DNA of 64,000 bases from Alcaligenes aquatilis (GCF_003076515.1 NZ_CP022390.1:1798001-1862000); one strand, 5' to 3'. Shown: positions 40,586 through 53,816, counted from the first letter of the stretch. A program made the numbers and translations. Notes: generated by a model not told the origin, from the sequence alone.

Positions 40586-40904
40586 AGATACCTCGTGAGT
40601 ATTGACAACAGAGAACTGAAACCTCAAGTGTACTCGCCGCCCCCACTGCCGGGAAATGCAATGGGATCCTTTTGTCCGGAATCCTCAAGGCCTCCAGAGC
40701 AAAGTCAAACACCATCGGCCCCGGTGTTAGCGCATTGCCCTATATATCTTCTGCCTACGCTGCAAAAAAGTCGGCCATGCAAAATGTGACGGGTGAATTT
40801 CCCGGACATCGGCTGCCACTGACACTTTTACCTTAACGTGCTCATGTGACAAAACGGCAAACAAACCAAGCACAGAGAACAGGATATTCAGACCGGCAGA
40901 AAAC

Positions 40905-40936
40905 AAAAAAGCCCTTGAATAATCAAGGGCTTTTAA
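40905..40936 (-). terminator. Terminator of tRNA-Ser(CGA)
   Basis: AAAAGCCCTTGA, loop and TCAAGGGCTTTT form a 12-bp stem, followed on the minus strand by TTTGTTTT. Confidence 0.9.
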
Positions 40937-40945
40937 AATCTTAGG

Positions 40946-41035
40946 TGGCGGACAGGGTGGGATTCGAACCCACGGTACGCTTGCACGTACGCCTGATTTC
41001 GAGTCAGGTACATTCGACCACTCTGCCACCTGTCC
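40946..41035 (-). tRNA. tRNA-Ser, anticodon CGA
   Basis: Acceptor GGACAGG/CCTGTCC, anticodon stem CCTGA/TCAGG with loop CTCGAAA, a long variable arm (CGTACGTGCAAGCGTACG) and T-arm GGGTTCGAATCCC. CCA is encoded. The gene is single, with its own terminator. Confidence 0.95.
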
Positions 41036-41039
41036 GCGA

Positions 41040-41495
41040 TTGCTTATATGATTACAAGCAAGCCCATAAATATAGATGAAATAGGAGGTGATGACAAGCA
41101 TTAAAAATGAATACCGAGGAATGCTTTAACAAAATCAGCTTGAGCAAGCGACACTAAGAGAAGGCAATCCCATACCTCACCGCCACTGCACGGCTGATTG
41201 ACAGCTCTCGGATCGACGCCAGCACGGCATGCTGGACTACTTGCCCCTCCCCCTCTGGGACAAGTCGCCAAAACTTGGGATAGGAGGACCAAAGCCAGCA
41301 GCCATCCACGATCGGGATCGTGGCAAAATCAATTGGCCTTTGGCTAACTGATATACCAAACAGAGTTCCACGTTATAAAAAACCCAGCCATCATGACATT
41401 TTCCCAATGGTTGGCCGTCCCTGTTCTGTCCGAGCTAGGACAAGAGCCAGGGCGGCGACAGCAAGGTAAGAAGCCTGCGCCTGGACTAATAGCAA
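41040..41495. other. Intergenic stretch upstream of the AraC gene
   Basis: No gene with a ribosome-binding site was seen. It contains a perfect 8-bp inverted repeat, CCACGATC-GG-GATCGTGG, at 41306-41323, a possible regulator site about 190-310 bases ahead of the AraC-type gene depending on its start. Confidence 0.5.
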
Positions 41496-41615
41496 GTGAC
41501 ACCAAACGGTGTTTTCAACGATAGACAAGCAGAATCAAGCTCTCTAGCATCACAAGACAGTGATACGCTCCCTCCCCTAGCCAACCAACGCCTTTTCCGA
41601 CGACAAAATCCTCGA

Positions 41616-42626
41616 ATGCCGCCGACTACCGAGCTCTGCCTGCCACAACGCCTATCCTCTTGCGATACAGAGCCTGCACTACGCTTTGAGGCGTGGCGTG
41701 AACAAGCACACCGATGGGTCGACATGCTGCCGTTGCCACCTGGTGTCGAGCTAAATGCAGAACTGACCACGCTGCGCGCTGATAACTGCTTATTGGGCAC
41801 AATGCGCTCGTCAGCTTATAGTATGCGCGCCGCTCCCCGCCGCCTAGCAGGCGCCCCTGAAATGCTGGTCCTTACCCTTATAGAATCCGGTGAAGTCCTG
41901 CGTGATGCTGCGGCGGGCGAACAACAATCCATAGGAAGGGGGGCGCTGGGCCTGTATGACCCCTGGCGCATGTGCGACTACCACTGGAGCCCAAACGCGC
42001 GTGAAGTCTTTCTGGCACTTCCACGTCAAGAAGTTCTCACCGCCTTGGGGCACGAACCCGGTGCCATGCTCCTAGTTCCGCCACGATCTGTGCTAGCCCC
42101 CATCCTGAGCACCCAACTGAGCCAAATGGCCCTGCTATTACAGAGCCCAACCACACTGGCAGCAAGTGAGTATGCGACGCTACTCGAACAAACCCGTTCA
42201 ATGGCAATGCTCATGCTGCACAACTTGGGTAAACAGTTCTTGAGCAAGCCTGCGGACACTACCGCAAACCTGCACCAAGGGCGTTACCAAGCGGCTATAC
42301 GTCTGATGGAGCGCAACATACATCGACACGAACTGGACGCTACCGCCATCGCTACAGGTATAGGCTGTTCACGCACGCGTCTATATGCGGCCTTCGCCCA
42401 ACAGAACACCTCGGTCATGCAAACCCTGCGTGAAATTCGTCTGCAACGCACTAAATCGCTCATCGAACAAACTCCTCAACTTCACTTGGGCGCCTTATCC
42501 TGGCGCTGCGGCTTCACGGATCAGTCCAGCTTTAGCAAGCTCTTCAAAGCACGCTTTCATGTTTGTCCATCGGAATGGCATAAACATGTCTGGAGCCGCA
42601 CGAACCTGTCCCCCTCTCCCCTCTAA
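41616..42626 (+). CDS. AraC-family transcriptional regulator
   Basis: A regulator with an N-terminal domain like AraC_binding_2 (the NimR/FeaR-like group; LGLYDPWRMCDYHW region) and a C-terminal double helix-turn-helix over the last 100 residues (ELDATAIATGIGCSRTRLYAAF, then LGALSWRCGFTDQSSFSKLFK). The frame is open to a GTG at 41496 (376 residues); ATG 41616 gives 336, nearer to the family length, but neither start has a clear ribosome-binding site. The stop is 10 bases ahead of the serine-hydrolase lipoprotein, so the pair is probably an operon. Confidence 0.85.
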   Translation: MPPTTELCLPQRLSSCDTEPALRFEAWREQAHRWVDMLPLPPGVELNAELTTLRADNCLLGTMRSSAYSMRAAPRRLAGAPEMLVLTLIESGEVLRDAAAGEQQSIGRGALGLYDPWRMCDYHWSPNAREVFLALPRQEVLTALGHEPGAMLLVPPRSVLAPILSTQLSQMALLLQSPTTLAASEYATLLEQTRSMAMLMLHNLGKQFLSKPADTTANLHQGRYQAAIRLMERNIHRHELDATAIATGIGCSRTRLYAAFAQQNTSVMQTLREIRLQRTKSLIEQTPQLHLGALSWRCGFTDQSSFSKLFKARFHVCPSEWHKHVWSRTNLSPSPL

Positions 42627-42636
42627 GCCTTTGACC

Positions 42637-44190
42637 ATGCCTATTTCCCTGCTCTCACCACAACGCCTGCTGATTCCACTGCTCAGCACCACCAGCCTGC
42701 TGCTAGCCGCTTGCAGCGGCAACTATGATCATGCGCCTTCCAACGACCTGACTGAAGCACAGCTTGAGCGCGGCCTACAAGGCCTGCAAACCCTGGTGCC
42801 ACAATTGATGGAGCGCTCTGGCGTGCCTGGCGTTGCCGTGGCCGTTGTCTGGAATGGAGAGCTGCGTTATGCCCAAGGCTTTGGTGTGCGCGAAACAGGC
42901 AAACCCGAGCCTATCACGCCAGACACTGTGTTCCAGCTTGCCTCAGTCTCCAAATCTGTGGGCGCCACCGTCGTTGCCACGCAAGTGGATGCAGGCGTCA
43001 TCACCTGGGACACTCCCGTAGCCACACAGCTACCGGACTTTCTGCTTGCTGGCGGTGGCCCCCAACCTAGCGTCGGTGATCTTTACGCCCATCGATCAGG
43101 CTTGCCCGACCACGCAGGGGACCAGTTGGAAGATCTGGGCTATGACCGCGACACGATTTTGCACCGCCTGCGGTATGTGCCTGTCAAACAACTGGGTAGC
43201 CACTACGCCTACACCAACTTTGGTCTGACTGCGGCGGCTCAGGCCGTTGCCAACGCCGCAGGCACCGAATGGGCCACACTTTCGGAGCGTGAGCTATACC
43301 AACCTTTAGGAATGAGCCGCAGCAGCTCGCGCTTTGCTGACTTCATCGCCCAGGATAACCGTGCCATAGGACATAGTTGGCAAGACGGGCGCTACCAGGC
43401 TTTATATCAACGCCAGCCCGATGCACAATCCCCCGCTGGTGGCGTCAGTTCTAGCGCACGCGATATGGCGCGCTGGCTAGCCCTGTTGCAAGGCATGGGC
43501 ACCAGTGCCGAAGGTCGCAAACTATTCGCACCGGCTGCTCTGGAACCCGCACTGGTGCGCCAGTCTCCGCCCGGCCACCAATACGGCTTTGGCTTTAATG
43601 TCGGTAATGATCCCTATGGCCAGCGACTGAACTCACACTCGGGAGCTTTTCTACTGGGCGCCTCTACCGTTTTCATGCACTGGCCCGATTCTGCACTTGG
43701 CATTGTGGTACTTACAAATGCAGCCCCCAGCGGCGTCGCCGAGGCCAGTGCAATTTCCTTTATCGAGCTGGTGCGTAACGGCTCCACCTCACAAGACTGG
43801 TACACCGTCCTTCATGATCAATTCCAGCAGGAAATGTTCCAACCTTTCGGCTCATTAGCGGGCCAAACACCCCCTGCCACACCTGTCCAGCCCTTACCGC
43901 TGGAGCGCTACACGGGCACGTACGACAACGATTACTACGGTCAGGCGTCCATCACCCTCGCCAACGGTACGCTGACACTCAGTCTGGGCAAACAAGGCCA
44001 ATCGTCCTACAAGCTACGCCACTGGGACGGCTCTCGCTTCGTTTTCAGTCTGCTGGGTGAAAACGCCGTCGAGGGCTCGGTCTCGTATCTGGATTTCACG
44101 GTCAACCCGGTCGGCAACGTAACGGGCCTGCGTACTGAATACTTCGCTGAAGATTTATCAGGTGGCAGCTTCATGCGTAGCGGATATTAA
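42637..44190 (+). CDS. Beta-lactamase-fold serine hydrolase, lipoprotein
   Basis: A class C beta-lactamase / D-aminopeptidase-like serine hydrolase. The N-terminus is a lipoprotein signal with lipobox LAAC (Cys26), so it should be membrane-anchored. S-x-x-K is S103-V-S-K106 and Y-x-N is Y192-T-N194. The last 100 residues (PLERYTGTYDNDYYG) form a DUF3471-type beta-barrel domain found after such hydrolases. The frame is open far upstream inside the AraC gene; ATG 42637 is chosen for its signal peptide. Substrate is unknown: esterase and peptidase are as likely as beta-lactam cleavage. Confidence 0.85.
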   Translation: MPISLLSPQRLLIPLLSTTSLLLAACSGNYDHAPSNDLTEAQLERGLQGLQTLVPQLMERSGVPGVAVAVVWNGELRYAQGFGVRETGKPEPITPDTVFQLASVSKSVGATVVATQVDAGVITWDTPVATQLPDFLLAGGGPQPSVGDLYAHRSGLPDHAGDQLEDLGYDRDTILHRLRYVPVKQLGSHYAYTNFGLTAAAQAVANAAGTEWATLSERELYQPLGMSRSSSRFADFIAQDNRAIGHSWQDGRYQALYQRQPDAQSPAGGVSSSARDMARWLALLQGMGTSAEGRKLFAPAALEPALVRQSPPGHQYGFGFNVGNDPYGQRLNSHSGAFLLGASTVFMHWPDSALGIVVLTNAAPSGVAEASAISFIELVRNGSTSQDWYTVLHDQFQQEMFQPFGSLAGQTPPATPVQPLPLERYTGTYDNDYYGQASITLANGTLTLSLGKQGQSSYKLRHWDGSRFVFSLLGENAVEGSVSYLDFTVNPVGNVTGLRTEYFAEDLSGGSFMRSGY

Positions 44191-44201
44191 CCCCAAAAAA
44201 A

Positions 44202-44243
44202 GAAGGCTGAATAATCAAGGGTTTACCCTGTATTTCGGCCTTC
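44202..44243 (+). terminator. Two-tier hairpin after the serine hydrolase
   Basis: GAAGGCTGAA pairs with TTCGGCCTTC and encloses AGGG-TTTA-CCCT. No T-run follows, so termination is uncertain. Confidence 0.35.
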
Positions 44244-44369
44244 CTGGCTTGTCCGGCGCATGGGGTGAGCCTATAGTGAAAACAGACATTGATGCATCAT
44301 AGCCCTGCCTTTTGGGGGCAGCCCTTGGAATTCCAGTGCCACGCGCTGGACTTGATAAAAGGAGTTGTC

Positions 44370-44780
44370 ATGCAAACCTTCCAATGGATTATTGACGCGA
44401 ATGGCGACGGTATATATAGCCTGAATGAGATCCTTCAGACTATGCGCTGGGGATTCCGGATACCGGGTAGCCTGATCATCGAAACCCTGGGTTCTATTCC
44501 AGCCTTAGCAGACCTGCTCAATATTCGGGCCTCGGATGCGACAGGTTACGCCTCGCTGCGAGGTGGGCTGGTCAATATCCTGTCACTCTTTTTCTGGGCT
44601 TCTCTCTGTCTCTGGTTTCTGGAGGTCAGCTCCAAGCCGCGCACAGAGCCTGCGCAACGCAACCCACGCCGTACCCCACACCTGAACAAGCAAATGGATT
44701 CCGTACACGGTCGACAATTGCATGCGAATTACAATCGTCGCCCCATCCGCCATCGTCAGGTTGAACGCCACACCTTCTGA
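44370..44780 (+). CDS. Small membrane protein with an EF-hand-like loop
   Basis: A 136-residue hypothetical protein. AAGGAG precedes ATG 44370 at good spacing. Residues 9-20 read DANGDGIYSLNE, an EF-hand-like calcium loop (D1, N3, D5, G6, E12). Two hydrophobic stretches follow (about 32-50 and 68-90, the latter NILSLFFWASLCLWFL). The last 45 residues are strongly basic and histidine-rich. I recall similar uncharacterised proteins in Bordetella but assign no function. It stands alone between two oppositely unrelated genes. Confidence 0.7.
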   Translation: MQTFQWIIDANGDGIYSLNEILQTMRWGFRIPGSLIIETLGSIPALADLLNIRASDATGYASLRGGLVNILSLFFWASLCLWFLEVSSKPRTEPAQRNPRRTPHLNKQMDSVHGRQLHANYNRRPIRHRQVERHTF

Positions 44781-44963
44781 ATCCGCTCATGCACCTCCCC
44801 TGTCCTGTCGGGCAGGGGAAACATGTGTTAAGAAAGGTAAACCTGCCGCATAGCTCATACGAGCCATGTTGCGTTTGGAAGTGCTTTGCCAGGATTGCCT
44901 AACGTTTGGTACACCGATTTCAAGCAACAATCGCTGCAGCTAGAGTCACGAGAGGTGCAGCAT

Positions 44964-45272
44964 ATGAAAAAGCTACTATTAGCTGGCTTGATGGTCTTGG
45001 GCACCCACACTGCCTTTGCAGGTGGTGTAAGTGTGGACATCAATGTCGGTATTCCCGGTATCGGTTACGGACCGATCTACTACCCGCCCGCTCATGTTGT
45101 GGAACGCCCGGTTTATGTCGCTCCACCGCCGGTGGTTTACCACCCTCCCCGCTATGTCTATCGTCCCGGCTACGTGGAATATGGCCGCTCCAACAAGGAA
45201 TGGCGCAAGGAGCAGCGACGCGCACACAAGCGCTGGCGCAAGCACCAGGAACGCGACTGGGATGATGACTAA
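44964..45272 (+). CDS. Small secreted Tyr/Pro-rich protein
   Basis: A 102-residue protein with signal peptide MKKLLLAGLMVLGTHTAFA. The mature part has a glycine/valine opening, a tyrosine- and proline-rich middle (VVERPVYVAPPPVVYHPP) and a highly charged tail of lysine, arginine and tryptophan ending in DWDDD. Such proteins are common periplasmic or surface hypotheticals in proteobacteria. A GAGGTG lies 10 bases ahead of the ATG. The frame extends to 44886 without support. Confidence 0.75.
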   Translation: MKKLLLAGLMVLGTHTAFAGGVSVDINVGIPGIGYGPIYYPPAHVVERPVYVAPPPVVYHPPRYVYRPGYVEYGRSNKEWRKEQRRAHKRWRKHQERDWDDD

Positions 45273-45297
45273 TCCTTCACGACGGAACCAGGAATAA

Positions 45298-45334
45298 AAA
45301 AGGGCTGAGGACCATGAAGGTCATCAGCCCTTTT
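45298..45334. terminator. Bidirectional terminator before serS
   Basis: AAAAGGGCTGA and TCAGCCCTTTT enclose GACC-ATGAA-GGTC. Placed between converging genes, it can end the small secreted protein gene and serS. Confidence 0.88.
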
Positions 45335-45353
45335 GCGATTCAGGCAGATGCTT

Positions 45354-46700
<1,347 letters not shown>

Positions 46701-46842
46701 TTAATAGCCATATAGGTGATGGTTCAATCCCGATTGATCTGGTGATTTTAACCACAAGCCACCACAAGCGCAGCACAGCGCAAGCCGTAGCGGGATATCG
46801 GGAAATACGGAGGTGGCAGGTCAAGCAAGCGCCTGTCCTGTC

Positions 46843-48156
46843 TTAGGTATCTTTTTTACCGGCCTGCTCGTCCAGCTGACGCAGGCGCTCCATTTTTTCA
46901 GCAATCTTGATTTCCAGACCACGGGGCACGGGCTGATACCAATGCGGATCGGGAATACCCTCCGGCAAGTAAGTCTCACCCGCCGCGTAAGCATTGGGCT
47001 CGTCATGAGCATAGCGATACGCATGACCGTGGCCCAGCTCTTTCATCAGCTTGGTCGGGGCGTTGCGCAAATGCACGGGCACTTCACGGCTTTTATCCTG
47101 CTTCACAAAGGCGCGGGCCTGGTTGTATGCCATATAACCGGCATTGCTCTTGGCGGCGATAGCCAGATAAATCACGGCCTGCCCCAGCGCCAGTTCTCCT
47201 TCAGGGCTGCCTAGGCGCTCAAAGGTCAAGGCGGCATCATTGGCAATTTGCATGGCGCGCGGATCGGCCAGACCGATATCCTCCCAAGCCATGCGGATGA
47301 TGCGGCGCGACAAATAACGGGCATCTGCCCCACCATCCAGCATCCGGGTCAGCCAATACAAGGCGGCATCCGGGTTGGAACCACGCACCGATTTATGCAA
47401 AGCAGAAATCTGGTCGTAGAAATTGTCGCCCCCCTTGTCAAAACGCCGAGAGTTCAAGGTCAGCGCGTTTTGCAGAAAGTCCGTTGTGACCCGCTCGGTG
47501 CCGGAGGTCTTGGCGGCCGTATTAGTCTGCTCCAGCAGGTTCAAGAAACGCCGGGCATCACCGTCGGCATAGCCGATCAAGGTATCAACAGCTTGATCGT
47601 CGAACGCCAGACCATCCAGCGCATTTTGCTCCTGTACGCGGCGCAGCAGCAGCTTGAGTTCATCATCCGTCAAAGACTTGAGCACATAGACCTGCGCCCG
47701 CGACAGCAAAGCCGAATTGACCTCGAACGATGGATTTTCTGTAGTGGCGCCAATAAAGGTCACCAAGCCACTTTCGGCATAAGGGAGAAGCGCGTCCTGC
47801 TGAGATTTGTTGAAGCGATGTATCTCGTCCACGAACAGGATGGTGTGCTTGCCCATGGCCAGATTCTGCTGGGCCTGCTCCATGGCCGCACGAATGTCTT
47901 TCACGCCTGAAAAGACGGCGGACAAGGCGATGAACTCGCACTCGAATGCACTGGCCGTCAAACGCGCCAGCGTGGTTTTACCCACACCGGGAGGCCCCCA
48001 GAAAATCATGGAGTGTGGTTTCCCGGACTGAAAAGCCAAACGTAGTGGCTTGCCCTCGCCCAACAGGTGAGACTGGCCCACCACCTGATCGAGGGTTTTG
48101 GGGCGCAGCGCTTCGGCTAAGGGTGCGGCGGGTTCCTGAGCGAACAAATCACGCAT
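46843..48156 (-). CDS. rarA: Replication-associated recombination protein A (AAA+)
   Basis: RarA (MgsA) is a clamp-loader-like AAA+ ATPase acting at stalled replication forks. The 437 residues begin with PLAEALRPKTLDQVVGQSHLLG; Walker A is WGPPGVGKTTLAR, Walker B is LFVDEIHRFNKSQQDALLP, and the C-terminal tetramerisation domain includes KSVRGSNPDAALYWLTRMLDGG. It follows lolA with a hairpin between, in the conserved order ftsK-lolA-rarA-serS. Confidence 0.95.
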   Translation of the reverse strand: MRDLFAQEPAAPLAEALRPKTLDQVVGQSHLLGEGKPLRLAFQSGKPHSMIFWGPPGVGKTTLARLTASAFECEFIALSAVFSGVKDIRAAMEQAQQNLAMGKHTILFVDEIHRFNKSQQDALLPYAESGLVTFIGATTENPSFEVNSALLSRAQVYVLKSLTDDELKLLLRRVQEQNALDGLAFDDQAVDTLIGYADGDARRFLNLLEQTNTAAKTSGTERVTTDFLQNALTLNSRRFDKGGDNFYDQISALHKSVRGSNPDAALYWLTRMLDGGADARYLSRRIIRMAWEDIGLADPRAMQIANDAALTFERLGSPEGELALGQAVIYLAIAAKSNAGYMAYNQARAFVKQDKSREVPVHLRNAPTKLMKELGHGHAYRYAHDEPNAYAAGETYLPEGIPDPHWYQPVPRGLEIKIAEKMERLRQLDEQAGKKDT

Positions 48157-48181
48157 GGCGATCGCCCTTCCTAAAATGGCA

Positions 48182-48207
48182 AGACCTGGTCAAAGCGGAC
48201 CAGGTCT
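48182..48207 (-). terminator. Hairpin between lolA and rarA
   Basis: AGACCTGGTC and GACCAGGTCT form a 10-bp stem around 6 bases. On the minus strand only TCTTGCCATTTT follows, so it may be a partial terminator within the ftsK-lolA-rarA unit. Confidence 0.45.
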
Positions 48208-48281
48208 GTATTGAAAACTTGTTTTGTCAGAGCCAGCTAAGCGCTGCCTCTGACGATAGCTGCACAAAAACAGAATGTGCA

Positions 48282-48908
48282 TCAAGGCATGGAGACGACA
48301 TCCACTCCGGCAGGAGCCTTGAACGTAAAGGTACCCAAGGTAATCCGAGGGTTCGGTTCCAAGCCGGTGAAGTCGATATACGTGGTTTGCCCGAACGAGT
48401 CCTGCAATTCCAGACGACGTGGCTCACGATCCTTGAAGCCGATGTCTACGTAGGAAAAGCCAGCATCGCTTTGCAAAGGCGTGGCTCGGATCCACTCCAG
48501 CCCATCCCGCGCATCTTGTTCAACCAGACGGAAGGAATCTTCCAGATTGCCGGTACCAAACAAGATCGCGGCAGGCGAGGCGCCAATGGACTGGTCCACA
48601 CCACGCTCGGTAACTTGGGCCAGATCCGGGTCGTATTGATAGAGCAGCTTGCCGTCAGACACGATCAACTGCTCATAAGGGCGTTGCACATGCCATTTGA
48701 ACTGGCCGGGGCGCTGAAACACGAATTGCCCGGACTGCGGCGCACCTTTGGACTGGCCATTGCTATCGACCGTGCGCTGGGAAAATTCGCCTTTTGCGGC
48801 ATGCACATCTTGCACAAAAGAGCGCAATTGCTCGCTGGCCGACGCGGCCATGGTCAAGGCAGGTGTAGCGGCCAGCAGCATGCTGGCCAACAGTGTCTTA
48901 ATCTTCAT
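48282..48908 (-). CDS. lolA: Outer-membrane lipoprotein carrier protein LolA
   Basis: LolA ferries lipoproteins across the periplasm from LolCDE to LolB. ATG 48908 gives a signal peptide ([22 protein letters not shown]) and 208 residues; the frame is open further upstream inside ftsK but without meaning. [10 protein letters not shown] and [21 protein letters not shown] are family segments. It overlaps the end of ftsK by 11 bases, so translation is likely coupled. Confidence 0.94.
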   Translation of the reverse strand: MKIKTLLASMLLAATPALTMAASASEQLRSFVQDVHAAKGEFSQRTVDSNGQSKGAPQSGQFVFQRPGQFKWHVQRPYEQLIVSDGKLLYQYDPDLAQVTERGVDQSIGASPAAILFGTGNLEDSFRLVEQDARDGLEWIRATPLQSDAGFSYVDIGFKDREPRRLELQDSFGQTTYIDFTGLEPNPRITLGTFTFKAPAGVDVVSMP

Positions 48909-51273
48909 CTTTGGCACCTCCTGCGGGGACCAGAATTTCGCGGTTACCGTTGGGCTGCATGGCCGACACCAAGCCTGCCTGCTCCATTTGTTCCAACAGT
49001 CGGGCGGCTCGGTTATAACCGATACGCAAATGACGCTGCACCGAGGAAATCGAGGCGCGGCGATTTTTGATAATGACTTGAACAGCCTGGTCATACAGCG
49101 GGTCGGCTTCTGCATCCGCCATACCCGTCACAGGGTTGACTCCCTCACCCGATTCGCCTTCGACAGCACCTTCCAGCAGGCCCTCGATGTAATCGGGCTC
49201 GCCATGTTCTTTCAAGTGCTCGACAACACGGTGAACTTCCTCATCGCTGACAAAAGCGCCGTGTACTCGTTTAGGCAAACCTGTACCAGGGGGGAGGTAG
49301 AGCATATCGCCCATGCCCAGCAAGGTTTCCGCCCCCATCTGATCCAGAATGGTGCGCGAGTCGATCTTGGAGGACACCTGGAAAGCAATACGGGTAGGAA
49401 TGTTCGCTTTGATCAGACCCGTAATCACATCCACACTCGGGCGCTGCGTGGCCAGAATCAGGTGGATGCCAGCGGCACGGGCCTTCTGGGCCAAACGGGC
49501 AATCAACTCTTCGATCTTCTTGCCCTGCACCATCATCAGGTCAGCCAGCTCGTCGATAATGACAACGATCATGGGCAACACGGACAACGGCTCGGGAGCA
49601 TCCGGCGTCAAAGAGAAAGGATTAGGGATAGGCTCTTCACGCTTTTGCGCCTCGCGTATTTTGGCGTTGTAACCGGCCAGATTGCGCACGCCCAGCTTGC
49701 TCATCAAGCGGTAGCGTTTTTCCATTTCCGCCACACACCAGTTCAAGGCGTTGGACGCCAATCGCATATCCGTGACCACCGGTGCCAGCAAATGAGGAAT
49801 GCCTTCATAGACACTCATCTCCAGCATCTTGGGGTCAATCAGGATCAGGCGCACATCGGCCGGGTCTGCCTTGTACAGCAGCGACAGAATCATGGCGTTG
49901 ATACCCACCGACTTACCGGAGCCCGTGGTACCGGCTACCAGCAGGTGGGGCATCTTGGCCAAATCCGCTACCACGGGCTTACCAGCAATATCCTTGCCCA
50001 AAGCCATGGTCAGCAAAGAAGCACTGCTGTGATAAGTTTGCGAGCCGACGATTTCCTCCAGACGCACCATTTGGCGGCGGGGATTGGGTAGCTCCAGACC
50101 CATCAGGTTTTTGCCGGGAATGGTTTCCACCACCCGAATGCTGACCAGACTCAAGGCACGGGCCAGGTCTTTGGCCAGATTCACGATCTGGCTACCCTTC
50201 ACACCCGTAGCAGGCTCGATCTCGTAACGGGTAATCACGGGGCCAGCCTGAGCCGCCACCACCGTTACCGCGACACCGAAGTCGGACAATTTCTTTTCAA
50301 TCAGGCGCGAGGTGAATTCTATCGTTTCCTGCGACACGGTCTCTACATTGTCTGTAGCCGGGTCCAGCAAAGACAGCGGAGGCAAATCGCCCGCTTCGCC
50401 AGCCTGACGAGGCACCTTGAACAAGGTCTGCTGCTTTTCTTTCTCGACGCGCTCGGATTTGGGCACGGCCACAAACGCAGGTTCGATACGAACAGGTTGT
50501 TCATGTACCAACTGCTCCTGCTTGGCCACCACGCTTTCCGTACGCTCGGCACGTTTGACCTCGCCTACCCGGCGATCCTGACGCGCCGACCACAAGATCA
50601 TCACACGACGAATCGCCCCTTCGATCAATCCGCCCAGTCGTTCAGCCAGCGTCAGCCAGGAAAAACCGAAGAACAAGCTGGCCCCACCGGCGAGCAGGCC
50701 CATCAGCACTAAAGTGGCACCGCCAAAGCCTATCGACGTTACCAATAGTTGCGAAAACAATTGGCCTAACTGCCCACCAGCCCCCGCCGGAAGCTGCCAT
50801 TGCTGCCCCAGATCTTTAAAGAACAGCGACTCCAGGCCCATACTGCCCAGAAACAAAAAGAAAAAGCCGATGCCAATTTCCCAATGCACCCGCGGCAAGA
50901 CGTCCTCGCTCTTGGTGCCGGGCAAGAGTAAAGCGGTCAGACGATAAAAGCCCACAGCCACGCGCTGTACCAGCAGCACCACCCAGAGCCAGGCTGTCAG
51001 GCCAAATAGATACAAGAGGAAATCGGCGATATGGGCACCAAAAATGCCCCCGCCATTTTGAGTCAGCCCCGAATGCACGGAATGCGACCAGCCAGGGTCG
51101 CCCGGATCCCAGGTCGCCAGTACCAGACCGAGCCAGGCTGCCAGCGCAGCGAAGATAATCCACCGCGCTTCGCGCAGCAGTCCTGTCAGGCGCTGTTGCA
51201 GGGCGGAAGGCCCATTACGCACATTTTTGGATGACCGGGACGAACGAGGGGATGTTGCAGGTATTCTTGCCAT
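48898..51273 (-). CDS. ftsK: DNA translocase FtsK
   Basis: FtsK anchors at the septum and pumps chromosome termini, activating XerCD at dif. The 791 residues have four N-terminal membrane helices (about residues 35-200), a short linker, the alpha domain, the ATPase with Walker [17 protein letters not shown] and Walker [21 protein letters not shown], and a C-terminal winged-helix gamma domain ([27 protein letters not shown]) that reads KOPS. ATG 51273 is preferred to the upstream frame end at 51348. It is divergent from trxB with 43 bases between. Confidence 0.96.
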   Translation of the reverse strand: MARIPATSPRSSRSSKNVRNGPSALQQRLTGLLREARWIIFAALAAWLGLVLATWDPGDPGWSHSVHSGLTQNGGGIFGAHIADFLLYLFGLTAWLWVVLLVQRVAVGFYRLTALLLPGTKSEDVLPRVHWEIGIGFFFLFLGSMGLESLFFKDLGQQWQLPAGAGGQLGQLFSQLLVTSIGFGGATLVLMGLLAGGASLFFGFSWLTLAERLGGLIEGAIRRVMILWSARQDRRVGEVKRAERTESVVAKQEQLVHEQPVRIEPAFVAVPKSERVEKEKQQTLFKVPRQAGEAGDLPPLSLLDPATDNVETVSQETIEFTSRLIEKKLSDFGVAVTVVAAQAGPVITRYEIEPATGVKGSQIVNLAKDLARALSLVSIRVVETIPGKNLMGLELPNPRRQMVRLEEIVGSQTYHSSASLLTMALGKDIAGKPVVADLAKMPHLLVAGTTGSGKSVGINAMILSLLYKADPADVRLILIDPKMLEMSVYEGIPHLLAPVVTDMRLASNALNWCVAEMEKRYRLMSKLGVRNLAGYNAKIREAQKREEPIPNPFSLTPDAPEPLSVLPMIVVIIDELADLMMVQGKKIEELIARLAQKARAAGIHLILATQRPSVDVITGLIKANIPTRIAFQVSSKIDSRTILDQMGAETLLGMGDMLYLPPGTGLPKRVHGAFVSDEEVHRVVEHLKEHGEPDYIEGLLEGAVEGESGEGVNPVTGMADAEADPLYDQAVQVIIKNRRASISSVQRHLRIGYNRAARLLEQMEQAGLVSAMQPNGNREILVPAGGAKDED

Positions 51274-51286
51274 GGACTCATTATAA

Positions 51287-53027
<1,741 letters not shown>

Positions 53028-53050
53028 TTTTCTTTATTGAGTACAGACGT

Positions 53051-53082
53051 AAAAAAGGCCAGCTTTCGCTGGCCTTTTTTTT
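53051..53082 (+). terminator. Terminator of trxB-smr
   Basis: AAAAAAGGCCAGC, a short loop and GCTGGCCTTTTTT form a long stem ending in eight Ts, 24 bases past the Smr gene. Confidence 0.92.
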
Positions 53083-53275
53083 GTTGTTGTTATGTTGTAC
53101 TGCCTATTGCTTTTATAATAGTGACCGTTTTGTTCCGGTCTTTGTTGCCCAGCTTCGCGGGCTATGTCTCCTCACCTGCATGAAACGTATTGTGCCCCAT
53201 TTATAACGCTGTCACACTTAGGGAATGCACTGATACCCGCATCGCAAGAAAAGATCCGTCGCCCATTCGTAATGT

Positions 53276-53602
53276 TTATTCGGCTGCCTGCTCCAAAGCC
53301 TTTACGGCCCGTTTCAAAAACACCTGCATTTCTTTCTCAGCCTGCTTATCGCCCTGTTCCTGGGCAATTACCAAACCCTGCTCCAGAATTTCCCTGGCCT
53401 GTTTGAATTGCTGCAGATTCACCAGCACCCGGCCCAATAGCTTCCAGGCTGCGGTGTAACGCGGATTCATTTCCACCGCTTTGGACAAATGTTCACGAGC
53501 GGCTTCCAAATCACCCTCGCCCATACACGCATTGCCCAAGCCAAAGCGCAGCAAGGCATTATCCTTGCCTGCGGCCAGTAATTTCTCCAATCCTTCGCGC
53601 AT
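53276..53602 (-). CDS. Small TPR-repeat protein
   Basis: A 108-residue protein of about two and a half tetratricopeptide repeats: residues 12-45 (ALLRFGLGNACMGEGDLEAA) and 46-79 (YTAAWKLLGRVLVNLQQFKQA), then a third helix pair. No signal peptide. It is a likely protein-interaction module. The frame is open to 53701, but ATG 53602 begins at the first TPR helix; the longer start adds a hydrophobic segment that could be a membrane anchor, so the choice is not certain. Confidence 0.75.
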   Translation of the reverse strand: MREGLEKLLAAGKDNALLRFGLGNACMGEGDLEAAREHLSKAVEMNPRYTAAWKLLGRVLVNLQQFKQAREILEQGLVIAQEQGDKQAEKEMQVFLKRAVKALEQAAE

Positions 53603-53816
53603 AATCCGTACCTCTGAAAACCCAGCAAGACTTGGCCGCGTTGCCTTCGCACAAAGCAAAATAGCGACAGCGATAAGCCTGAACAGCTTGATGGCTATCA
53701 AACAATATAACCATCAATCTTTAAGCTTGGTTTTGTAGCACGGAATATCAACGAGCAACCAAGCAGCCCAGGCTCGGTAGGCCCATTCCCCTGCCGGTAC
53801 CGCCTTGGCTAGCGCT

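Noticed and set aside
41101..41292. A 63-codon minus-strand frame between tRNA-Ser(CGA) and the AraC gene
   Set aside because: No ribosome-binding site, no recognisable motif, composition unlike neighbouring genes.
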